NCBI GenBank assembly: GCA_026027325.1
Contig: JAMSLZ010000002.1
Coordinates: 1,612,001 to 1,676,000 of the forward strand
Length of the DNA stretch: 64,000 nucleotides
Direction: 5' to 3'
Source of the DNA: Actinomucor elegans
Lineage: Eukaryota; Mucoromycota; Mucoromycetes; Mucorales; Mucoraceae
Each line of letters begins with the position of its first letter. Position 1 is the first letter of the stretch. Of this stretch, positions 37,202 through 49,261 are shown in pieces. The position numbers were made by a program, and so were the translations under genes. The notes under the pieces were generated by a model. The model worked only from the letters and a program-made list of their open reading frames with translations, had not been told where the DNA came from and made no database searches.

Positions 37202-37661
37202 AGAGGATACCTTGGTTAGTCACTTTGCGTTTTACGGCATCGATCTGATCATATCCAGTGAGCTCGTTCAATGCTCGACTGGCTCGCTGCAAGGCTTCTT
37301 TAGAATCACTGACATCGCTAGTAAGGCGTTTGAGTTGCTGTGAAGCGTTATTGAGTTTATTAATGTAAGGCTCAAGATGTGGCTTCATGTCGCCTTGAAT
37401 CTTTGACAAGTAAGTTTTGGTGGCAGCTAGGGTCTTTTGCACCGAGGTTTCTTCTATTGACTGCCCTTGATAAGAGGATTCAAGAGCATTATTAGAGATT
37501 GCGGGATTTGGCTCGGGCTGTGCCTTGTTTAAGGGTTTATCAGTGCTCTGTTCTCCAGAAGGTGGTAAATCGGATGTAGAAGAGGATAATCGAATGATAT
37601 TGCGTCTATAGAGCGTAGGCTGTAATGTCAACCGAGATGATCTAATAATTCGTAAAAACAT
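36235..37661 (-). CDS. SHE9: She9/Mdm33 mitochondrial inner-membrane protein
   Basis: Inner-membrane protein required for normal mitochondrial distribution and inner-membrane fission in yeast. Two exons (37661-37211, 37136-36235) encode 450 residues. The N-terminus is a clear mitochondrial presequence rich in Arg and hydroxylated residues (MFLRIIRSSRLTLQPTLYRR). Long coiled-coil segments follow (SQQLKRLTSDVSDSKEALQR; KHAYESAIETRSATQRGINE), then a transmembrane segment (YGTWALMVVNLLLFVAVQTI), a second coiled coil and a C-terminal hydrophobic segment (SAVAGGLATALAMYFF). The single intron (74 bp) is mostly a ~42-nt A run. Convergent with mitofusin, 211 bp apart, and divergent from PPIL3. Confidence 0.9.
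37159..37200 (-). repeat. Poly(A) tract inside the She9 intron
   Basis: About 42 consecutive T on the plus strand, poly(A) in the She9 pre-mRNA. It sits between the donor (GTATCC) and the branch/acceptor part (GCTAACTAACTCGCTGTCTTAG), leaving both intact. Confidence 0.9.
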
Positions 37662-37830
37662 TTACATGAATTATGAACAGAAAAGAGAAAAAAATGTGCT
37701 GTTGCTTATTCTTGTGTTTTCCAAGGGCCAGACGCATATTGGACCGAGATAATTCAGTTACCGCATTATCTAACGAATTTTCCTCAATTCTTAACGAAGC
37801 TTTCTTTTTTTTTTCAATTACAATATAATA
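37662..37830. promoter_or_regulatory. Bidirectional promoter, She9 / PPIL3
   Basis: Only 169 bp separate the She9 ATG (37661, minus) from the single-codon first exon of the cyclophilin (37831, plus), so the two genes must share a promoter region. It contains an A run (37689-37695) and a T run (37806-37814). Confidence 0.55.
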
Positions 37831-38622
37831 ATGGTAATGAAAATATAATATGTAGTCCATACACATTCTAATAAATATATTCGTTTAGTCTGTCACCTTA
37901 CATACCGATCTCGGCGATCTTAAAGTTGAAATCTTTTGCGAATCTGTACCCAAGACAGCAGAGGTAAACATTTCGGCTCGGAACGCTATACAATAGATCC
38001 TTTCTCCAATTGACATATTTCAATCATGGTAGAATTTCCTCGCATTATGTGCAAGCGGCTACTACGACAACAGTCTGTTTCATAGAAATATACCTGGATT
38101 CATGGTTCAAGTAAGAATGTTCTTTGTTTGACTGTATGATCTCTACTAAACGCGTGTATACATTTTAGACTGGTGATCCTACAGGCACAGGCAAAGGTGG
38201 CAATTCTATTTGGGGTAGAAAGTTCAATGATGAAATCAGATCCACGCTAAAGGTAAGGATTTGGATAGCATATAGATCAAAAAGTACTTAGTTAAAAATA
38301 ATGACTTTTTAGCATAACGCACGCGGTATTATTTCCATGGCAAATTCTGGGCCAAATACAAATGGTTCACAATTTTTTATTACGTATGGAAAGCATCCAC
38401 ATTTGGATACAAAGTATACAGTCTTCGGAAAGTAAAGTACTTGTGCATCGACGAGTTTTTATTAGTTACTTATAGTATATTTTTAGGGTTATTGATGGCG
38501 CAGATTCAACACTAGATGCTATCGAAAAGACACCTATCGATGCAAAGAATAGGCCATTGCAAGAAATCCGTATTAAATCCATCACTATTCATGCTAACCC
38601 TATTGCTGACAAGCAAGCATAA
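37831..38622 (+). CDS. Peptidyl-prolyl isomerase, PPIL3-type cyclophilin
   Basis: Cyclophilin that catalyses proline cis-trans isomerisation; PPIL3 orthologues associate with the spliceosome. Six exons (37831-37833, 37889-37963, 38033-38110, 38169-38252, 38313-38431, 38487-38622) encode 164 residues, almost the human PPIL3 length. The first coding exon is only the ATG. Diagnostic pieces are [68 protein letters not shown] and [15 protein letters not shown]. The catalytic Arg (FHR), Phe/Met (GFMVQ), Gln (SQFF) and His (HLD) are present. PPIL3 is preferred over other cyclophilins because of [17 protein letters not shown] and the ending ITIHANP. Confidence 0.93.
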
Positions 38623-40806
38623 ATCGGAATTTAATAAATGCTCATTGTGTATATATAATAAACTAGATAATCCTAGCTTTATGTCTAATCAAGTAGAAGC
38701 TGTATTTGCATTTTCATGCTCTTGCGCAAAAGGTTTCAAGATAATGGTATAAATCATATAGATCTATGTTGATATTGGATGTCTTAGATGACTTGTTTCT
38801 CTGTACTACAGTCTTTGCACAGAGAACATAAGCTCTGGAGTTGGTATCTGATACTGGCCTTATTTACTGTACAAGCTCATCCAACAAGTTGACGGTAAAG
38901 CATAGTCAAGGACAACTAGATTGAAAATTTTATTCAGTAGTTGAGAAATGGATATGTATATAAGTATTGATACATCTTTTCTCCTCTTCATATATATATA
39001 TATATATATATATACTCTTATTATATCTTTTAAAATTGTACCTACTAAAATACAATTGACTATATTCCAATATCTATATCAAAGAAGCTCACTTTTAAGC
39101 AAATCAGCACTCATCTGCGCTACGCACGATACTTAATATATTCACAGTATCAAACAGAAGCGAACTATTCATATCCCCTTTATCTAAGCGTGACAAAGTC
39201 AAATTAAAATACATGTATTGCAACCGAGTTTTAATCAACAAAGCGAAGAAAGATTTCGATTAGATTGTTTAACGAGACTGTATGAAGTGCTGCACTATCT
39301 GACCGTTGATCTGTGAGATAAATGTGTAGCACAAATGCACTTCGAATTCCTGTTGAATATTATTCCAAATTGGTTGTAGTATGTTAAATGTATACTAATT
39401 AGTCGCAAATACTGTGGGCATGCTATTGCTCAGCCATGCTTAATAACTCAATTTCTGACCGAAACAATAATTACGTACCTGAAATTGCTTGGATTTGATC
39501 GAATTTCCTTTAAAAACGCGATAAGCGTAGTTTATTCCAATTTTCAATTGCATATAGTTGTAGATTATGAAAAAGAAGTTCAGGATTGCTCAGCGTAAAA
39601 AGTCTCTCTCCTTCAAAAAGAAAACGAAACAAACTCAATTATCAAAATCTACTCTTTAATGAAAGTTTAAATAGATGTAATGATTCTTGCTAAGTATTGC
39701 CCATTTGTCAGATGCGATATTTGACTAAGATTGTCAGAGCCAGTGGCTTACATAAAATAATGTATAATAGTATATACAGTATCATACATTCGTTGTATTT
39801 GTCGTATTCCCTCCTATAATATCATATACATTGACCTTTGCTTACTACAGCATGTTATAATATTAAAGGACTTCCGATGCTGTTATATTATAATGTGTCA
39901 TACAAGAAACCTTATTTTACTAACTAAGCCAATCCACTCCACTACTAGGTGTTGATTACTATATTAACATGACCCGATAGCAGGTCATAAGAGTGGCGTG
40001 GTAGTTTAACTCATAGCTATGAATTAAAGGTAGCTTTGATTATATTAAATAAATTGATGACTATAAAAAGGGAACTATTGTTTTACCATGACTCTTCCTT
40101 ATCTTGTGATAAAGGGTTAGCAAGCCTTATTTCCCATTCTTTGCTGAGACAAGTATTACAGCTTATTTTAAAGAGCTATGTTGAACTTTTATTGAAGAGT
40201 AGATTTAAGTATACTAATTTATTTCATTGTGATTTTGGACAAATCTTCCTGATAGATCTTTCTACTGGTTATTAGCGCTTCTGCCGTAACTGCTATACCA
40301 GTACAAGATCGTGTCGTAGTTCTTCAAATAAAATGGTTGTATGATATATTATAAATGAAATATCAACCAAAACACAGAGCACAGCTCTTAAACAATGATG
40401 ATCCTGCCACAGCTGATTCAAGCTTAAACAATATATTAGATCTTGCACTTGTCTCTTTTAAAAGTACATTTCAAGTTGCAAACCGTCGCTGTTTTAAGAA
40501 CTTTGTTGTTTCAAACTATTAAAGGCAGATGACCTGCATATTTTTGGGTAATAGAACATGGTATCAAATAAGACGGTAAAGCGGTAGCTTCCGTGCGCAA
40601 CACTAGGCTGCTTTTAAACAAACTAAAGAGGAACTATTATAACGAACGGACTGTACTCAATTTAGTGATACTCTCTCTTCGTATGACAAGTGTAGGTGGT
40701 TCAAAGATATAGCAATTTGTCAAATCAGAATTGTCAAGAAAACATGAAATAGTTTAATAGCTGTATGGAGGGGAAGAGGGGGGGATAAAGTGTATATAAA
40801 GTATAG
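38623..40806. other. Intergenic, repeat-bearing
   Basis: 2.2 kb between convergent PPIL3 and FYVE genes. It contains a (TA)n run at 38990-39013, a GATC-repeat-like block near 39660-39740 and the second copy of the 15.3-kb repeat at 39795-40130. No gene is seen. Confidence 0.5.
39795..40130 (+). repeat. Dispersed repeat, copy 2 (partner at 15.3 kb)
   Basis: Same block order as 15300-15560: ACCTTTGCTTACTA, GTAGTTTAACTCATAGCTAT, TTGATGACTATAAAAAG, then ACTCTTCCTTATC. Diverged and gapped, same orientation. Confidence 0.45.
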
Positions 40807-41650
40807 TTAAAATGTTGACCACTGCCAATCTGCTGGAACGGATGGAATAGGATTAAAGGCTACTAAGATGTTAGTATATTGTTGTAATCGATAGCAGGGA
40901 TCTTACCTTGATCCTTTTTCGTTTTATTAATGTTTACACCTTTAGATGGTGTTGCTTTTTGTGGGTCAACAATATCTAAATGATAAAAGAGAAATGAATA
41001 AACAAAAAACAAACAAAGTAAAGGAAAACCAACCATCTCTTCCAAGTTCAGTTACACCTTCCATCGCTTGAGGCTGTTGAGTCATGATACCAGCATGTCT
41101 TTTCTTCAAACTCGTTATTGATTTATCAGTGACCGTCGCAACCACTGTATTATTGCTCTCTCTTCTTTTGCTTGTAGTGGTTTGCCGCAGTTCTTCTTGC
41201 CATTGTATGTAATCTGTAGCACAAGTATCACAGCCTCTTGATAAGCTACCTTGAGGATGAAACTGTGCATATTGATCAAGTCTAAAGTAATTCGAACAAT
41301 GCACTGTACAAAAGATATTTCCACATTTACGACAGTGGTGTCTTCTTTCAAATAAACCAAAACTAATTGAACACCCAATCAACTCACAATGGCTTGCTGC
41401 AGAGTCAGGCTACCGAGATTGGGTTAATCTTGTGTTAATGAGTCTTTTACAAACATACCTTCCAATGATCTCGACTAGGTGAACCTGTAACTTCGTCAAA
41501 AGTATAACTTGAAGGTGACCGAGAATGAGTGTTGGATTTAGATATAGAGACGTCTAGACCAGAGTCATTATCTGATGCTTGTATCCGAGAGGGTTGCGCA
41601 AGGGTTAAGTGAGAAGGTCGTTTCTTGCGAGTTAAGGAATAAACATCCAT
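40807..41650 (-). CDS. FYVE zinc-finger protein (PI3P-binding, endosomal)
   Basis: FYVE domains bind phosphatidylinositol 3-phosphate on endosomes and vacuoles. Four exons (41650-41459, 41409-41034, 40975-40907, 40862-40807) give 230 residues; the intron-2 donor (GTTGGT) is weak but is the only in-phase solution. The first 64 residues are Ser-rich. The FYVE signature RRHHCRKCG is at 86-94, preceded by WKPDS (WxxD) and followed by FCTVHCSNYFRLD and SLSRGCDTCATDY. The first Cys pair is Cys72-ELIG-Cys77 (CX4C) instead of the usual CX2C. The tail is Ser/Thr/Lys-rich and ends VPADWQWSTF. Probably a small trafficking adaptor. Confidence 0.85.
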
Positions 41651-43195
41651 TCAAAAATTTATATAAAAATGGAAATTGGTTGCTATGATACAAAGAAAAA
41701 AAAAAGGTCTATAGTCTATAAGTTGCTTTGCTGTATGAAAAAAGAAAAGAAAGACTCAAGAGACAAAAGAAAAGGGATTTATATATCAAAGATTGAAACT
41801 AAGTTGGGTCTTTCGAACCTCTTATTGGACAAAGACAATGCTCTAGATTGGTCAAAATATGCTCCAAGATGATACACAAGTTACATTTGGACATTATCAA
41901 TGGAGCTTTTCCATCGTGCTTGTAGTTTATTAAACACCAAAATACCACGAGTTTCAGAAATAGTGAACTATAATCAGGTCAAATAGAGCTTTCTGGTTCT
42001 AATTAATATAAAACACTGTATTTTCGGAGCCCTCTTACATCTGTTTACGTCGATATATAATTTTGAAAATAGCTCTTTTAGAAAGAGTATGCTTTTTTTT
42101 TATTCTACTTTGACTGAGAACTATTGACTCGCCTTAATTCATTGAGGGTTTACAAACTTTATACAGGGCGGCCCTTCAGAGGAATATAATCTGATAGACT
42201 AGATTTACCATTTCATCTCCGAAGACCAATCAAGTAATCTGTAATTTGAGACATTTTGGAAAAGGCAAAAAAGGATGTCTTCAAGTTGGGATTTGACAAT
42301 CAAAGATTTATTTTCTTTGGATACATAAATAGCATTGTATAGATATGGGTGACTAGTGAAGAATATTTATTAAGCATTGAGGTATATATATTCATATATG
42401 TATATTTGCATCTTTTTTTCACTATAAAAACTCGGTAAATTACTTAATGAAAATGTTGAGGATTCTTATATAATTCATACACAAGCTCAAATCCTTAAAG
42501 AAAATACAGCATGACATTTCTATTATTTGGCGTACAACAGCACTTTCTACATGTTAACAAGACATCTGTCTAGCTTGGTTCTGTTATTATTCAGCAACTT
42601 GTTGAATAATTTTTCTTCATTCGTTTTCCGTCAACCACGACAATCGAGCGTTGATTCACATTTCATATCCAGCAGTGTCAGTCGAGACCATTGCCTACTT
42701 GCTACCTCAATAGACTAAAAAAAAAAAAAGCTATCCAACTGAAAGTAATATATAGTAAACACGTAATTGATTAGTGTATATAATCGTTGAATTGACCTGC
42801 CTTATCAAGTTTTCCTATCTAACCAAATGAAATAAGAAAATTGACTGAATATCCGTTTTAATGGTCCCAACCGTCAATCTAAATGCTATGGTAATTTACT
42901 ACTTTCTGTAATAGGCTGCTTATCGGTGTAGTAATCAAATCTTATAAACGAGAAGATTCTTCATAGAGTATTTCAGGTACCAAGAAATTATGTAATATTA
43001 GTCTTTGACATATAATCCAAATAAGAAACAAGTGACTTAGAGCATACTAATCCAGTCAAACCTTAAAGAAATTGCACTCTAAGAGCTGCACCACGTGTGT
43101 GCATATAGTGGAAGGGAGGGCATACTTGACCGAGCAAATAAATAAATAGACTGACTTCTTCATCTCATTCTTCATTCACCATTTCCAGAAACAAC
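41651..43195. other. Divergent intergenic region
   Basis: 1.5 kb between the FYVE gene (minus) and the coiled-coil gene (plus); AT-rich, small open frames without content. A C/T-rich stretch (CTTCTTCATCTCATTCTTCA) lies about 20-40 bp before the ATG at 43196. Confidence 0.5.
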
Positions 43196-43925
43196 ATGCT
43201 CAAAGAACCAAGACTAGAAGACTATGATGCATCTATCAATCAAACAAAAAATAGAATCAAACAGATAAAGAACAAACTGGTAAAAAAAAACAATATTTCG
43301 CTTGAAAACGCGTCTCTGACCCAATAACTTGATTATGATAGGCTTCGGAAACCAATAATAATGGTTCGAGAAAGGTAAACTTTTTACAACCTTAATCCAC
43401 CCGGGTTTAACCTGATATTTATTAGGATAAAAGGTGAGAAAAAAAAACAGACAGCATACAGTCGTAGTTTGGTATTGAATCCACAATAGAACTCCACAGC
43501 AACTCGATCAACTCAACGTAGAATACCAAGATCTATCTCAACTTCGCGTCGAACAGTGTAATTCGCTCTTAGATCAATGGTCAACGTATCAAACTGAAGA
43601 AAGACAGAATAGAAAGAAGGATATTGATAAGCGACAAGCAGAGTTTGATAAAGAGCTTGATCGACAACAAAATAAGCGCACAGCAAAACAAGAAAAAAAG
43701 AGTGAAATAGCTAATAAGCTCATTCATTTATTAAAAAAAGCTTTAGAAGATGGTGTTAATGAAAAAATTCAAATTCTCAATAGTCATAATACTAGTGACG
43801 ACACTTCGATGGTAACCATGTCCGTGGATACTCTGGAACTCTTTTGGGCAATGAACATAAACGTTCCTGTTACCCGGTCAGAAATACTATTGGCTATAAG
43901 TCAACTAGAAAAGGTTTCAGATTAG
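43196..43925 (+). CDS. Small coiled-coil protein, possibly CENP-K-like
   Basis: Two exons (43196-43279 and 43500-43925) around a 220-bp intron, long for this window, encode 169 residues. It starts MLKEPRLEDYDASINQTK and continues as a heptad-rich helix (YQDLSQLRVEQCNSLLDQW; a Lys/Glu/Gln-rich stretch IDKRQAEFDKELDRQQNK). The C-terminal 40 residues are less charged: VDTLELFWAMNINVPVTRSE. A helix followed by a short hydrophobic end resembles kinetochore CENP-K proteins, but the match is by impression only. The acceptor at 43499 was chosen because the nearer AG at 43489 puts the exon out of frame. Confidence 0.6.
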
Positions 43926-44075
43926 GTATCGCAGTCGATCCATTTGTATTGGTTTTAAATCAACCGCATTTATGAAACCAATGCGAAAAAAAAAAAAAAA
44001 AGAAAAAGAAAAAAAAAGCGGCTTTTCTTTTTTCTTCATTAGTTATGTATACTATGACTTTTTAATAAAGCAAAT

Positions 44076-46015
44076 ATGCCACATAATGACGGCCCGCATT
44101 ACCCTATACATCCATTTAAACAGTTACCGGATTGTATACATGACAGCAAAGATTTGTATATACCTGGACAGAGTATGTCATGCGAGGATCTATATCAAAA
44201 AATCATCTTTACTAGAATTTACTTTGTCATTATCATCCTCAACTTTATATTTGTTACATGGACTACTTGCTGGTTTATTTATCGTAATGTATCAGCACAA
44301 ACGCCTACGTTTGGCTCTTCTCAACAACCCAACAGCATATCTAGACAATGGCAAGCCTATTCATTAAAGAAAAGAGGCCTGTTTGGTACAACTCTCGGTG
44401 CCATAGGCCATTTGATCTTTTCCACTTGTGCTTTATTATGTCAAGCCTTATTTACTACATATACTTGTGACATTTATCTTTGGGGACCTACTTTGGGCTT
44501 CTACATCTGGACTTATGCTCTGTTTTGGAGAACCATCCGTTTACATCTGTTGATCCGCATGAGTGAATTACAACAACGGTTCGGCCGTCGCACATCAGCC
44601 GATATACCTTTGGAACAAGATCCAGATTACAAATGGTTTGTTCGTCATCGAGGCGCTCTCAATTTCAAGCTACGATACCAACTGTACATATTCATCGCTT
44701 CATTGGTTGTATTCTTTATCGTGGTGGCCGTGGTTGAAGTGTTTGGCTTGGGTTCTATTTCATCTCACCATCATTGCGAATTTTATTATGGCAACTACGT
44801 AATGATAGGTATGGTGGTTTTCTTCTTTATTGTGGTGGTGCCGTTTATTGTATGGTATCTACGAAATGATGAGGATGCACATGGTATTCGACGGGAACTT
44901 TGGGCAACAATGGCAGTAGGTGTACCCTGCTTTATCCTTTGTATTCTTTGGCAAGTCTTATTTCCGTATCCTACAGTGACAAGGCCAGCTGGAGTAAGAG
45001 GTAATTTTGGCCCAGCCAACTGGTTAGTCATCGTCACTACTACAAGTCATATTATGTCAATTGTATTGCCCTTATTCAAGACCCTCTCTTTCAAGAAGCA
45101 AAGGCGACCTTCTTTTGGCTTTAAAAAAATTGCTGAACAAGGTAAAAGATGTCCTCAGTTTCCTCGGGACGAGCATGGGTGCAGTGCTTATCCTCTTGGA
45201 GCTTCCTGGGTGGATTTACACAATATAGACTCATTGGCTACTCTTGATACAAGCATCAAACAGTTGGAGCTCACTTCAGAATCATTGTACCAAGCCCTAA
45301 GTGATCCTACTATGCTCAAAGTACTTCAGTCTTGGGCAGTCAAGGACTTTAGCGTTGAAATGTTCTGTTTTACGATCATTACCTTCATCTTGTACGAGGC
45401 GTAAAGCAGCGACAATTAGCGAAATCAGAAAAAAAACATCAGTTACAAGAGGATAACCACATGCTAAATCAAGATAAAGAATTGCTAAAGGCACACAGTG
45501 ATCCAAGTCAAAGTAGCAGTTCAGCATCCTTTCGTTCTACTTTTAGTTTAGCAAGGCCAAGCGTTGACATTCTTAATACGCCTTTGGCGGCAGATCAGAT
45601 ACCCGAGTTGCTTGATTTCTACATGACGTTCTTTGCTGATCAAGCACCATTACAAGTCAACATTTCTTATCGTGCTCGCCGAGCCATTGATACCATGTTC
45701 AGCCCAATATTTGGCAAAAAGCTGATACAAGGCGGCAAAAACGCTACGGTTATTCCTTCTTCGTTGAGTACATGTACAGCAGCAACAGAAATAGCATATT
45801 TTGATCCAATTCAACAATATCAGTCCGGTTTTTTATCATCAGCTCCAATTTCCGAATGTACTTCGCCTGAAACTCCAAAAATCTCGCCTACTATCAGCGA
45901 AAGCAACCTGCATATCACTTTACAAGTGTTTGAACAAACGCGAAAAGAAGTCTTTTGGAATATCTTTTCGGGTTTGTTTCCCAAGGTTGTTGAGGCTTAT
46001 AACAAAGAAAAGTAA
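44076..46015 (+). CDS. Seven-transmembrane receptor fused to an RGS domain (one frameshift)
   Basis: Fungal/plant-type 7TM-RGS protein: a membrane receptor-like half and a C-terminal domain that speeds GTP hydrolysis by G-alpha. The first frame (44076-45404) has about seven hydrophobic helices, e.g. IYFVIIILNFIFVTWTTCWF, LYIFIASLVVFFIVVAVV, VMIGMVVFFFIVVVPFIVWY and ELWATMAVGVPCFILCILW, then the start of an RGS domain (SLYQALSDPTMLKVLQSWAV, DFSVE). Translation then needs a +1 shift near 45358-45361 to enter LFYDHYLHLVR and the rest of the RGS domain (IPELLDFYMTFFADQAPLQV ... VFEQTRKEVFWNIF), ending at 46015. No intron fits. One base appears to be missing; sequence error or mutation cannot be told apart here. 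Confidence 0.82.
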
Positions 46016-47007
46016 TAAAAACACTATTTGTTGGTATATTATAGTTGGTTGAAGTTGTATGCATGATTGTAGGGTAACCATATGTGATCTAAAGAGTAAA
46101 GCGCTTTCATATCTCTTCTTCCGTTAATGTATCATGAGTATAAAAGTTTGACCAGGGCGTGCCAAGTTGTTGTGCGTTGCCGATTTCTCTACCATCTGTC
46201 GTTTAAAAAAGTGCAGCTAACAAACCAAACTCTTTAACAAAGATCCTAGTAGATACACAGCACATTCTACACTTGATTTACTGTTTAAATGCGATTTTAG
46301 AACGAAATTGACTGAAATATTTATAGGTCTATTATTCCAGTCAATGAGAAATGTATAGTGTGTTCCTTATCCTTCTATTAAACAATGATTATAGTAGATG
46401 TGATCATTCGTCATAGATATGTACTGACAATTGAATGTAATATGAATAAACCAAGTTTAGATAAGGGGCTGTTAATCATTGTATCTATCTTATTTAAGTA
46501 CTTTTATTGTAATTATAGTACCCAAATAAAACAACACTTCTGGTAGATGGAGTAATTCGTTTTAGACATAAACTTGTCAATAAATGAGACATTTGATCAG
46601 AGTTGGATGTATCGAAACGATGCTTTTTATTTTTGCGAAGCACAAGTCAATGTTTTAGATGCATAAATTTGATTTCCTAGAGTATATTATAGTATTTTTT
46701 TTATCGCATTTAATTATATACATGAAATATTCGAGTTATAATTGCATTATTAAAAGATAAAAACCTGACTTTTATCAGCGAGAGCTTCTTCAGTAAAGGA
46801 AACAAGCAACAACTTTTTTACAATAGATGTTTTGTTCAATTCTTTATATATATATATATTGAATATCAACAATTTGCTGGTATAAAAAGTGGATTAAAAG
46901 CGCAAGTAAGCGGGCAATAAAATTGACTTATTTCATTAATTTTTTTGTGCTTTTTCTCGACAATATTTTGACCCTGTCCCCGCACTTTACCTGTTTATTA
47001 TCACACC
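46016..47007. other. Intergenic with dispersed repeat copies
   Basis: About 1 kb. GATC-repeat-like 5' blocks at 46395 (TAGATGTGATCATTCGTCAT) and 46545 (TAGATGGAGTAATTCGTTTT). A (TA)n run lies at 46844-46858. The ~60 bp before the NDUFAF7 ATG contain CCCTGTCCCCGCACTTTACC. No gene is seen. Confidence 0.5.
46380..46620 (+). repeat. Dispersed degenerate repeat, two copies
   Basis: Two 5' blocks 150 bp apart (46395 and 46545) and a GATCAGAG block near 46594, matching the array at 20.1-20.5 kb in order but more diverged. Confidence 0.5.
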
Positions 47008-48839
<1,832 letters not shown>

Positions 48840-49261
48840 TATAGTGTATATATCCTAAAATAGGACACTATACTGTTTTGTATAAATACTTTCTAATCAT
48901 GCATTAATTACAGTGGTTTGCATCATTCGAGCTTTTTTCAAATCCTGATAGAATAAACGTCTCTTCCATTAATCTGTTTCCAAAATGTGTTATACAAATG
49001 TTGAACAGATGGCGCGCAAATGCGACTGACATTCATTGAGATTAAATTATGGTTTGTACGCATCTAGATCTATCAGTAGCTTTTAGCAAGAATCATTAGA
49101 GATAGCATCATATACGCTCTTCATTATTGAATTACCTGATCACTAATTAATGCAAAGACATATATAAGCAGTTTTTGTTAAACTAATTCTTTTTTTTTTG
49201 TTATAATTTTGTTTCTTTATAATAGTTACCTGTTGAATAACTATTGCTTATATTAAGAATC
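48840..49261. other. Intergenic between tandem plus-strand genes
   Basis: 422 bp; 3' side of NDUFAF7 and promoter of the OPT transporter, with a T run at 49190-49199. No gene is seen. Confidence 0.5.
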
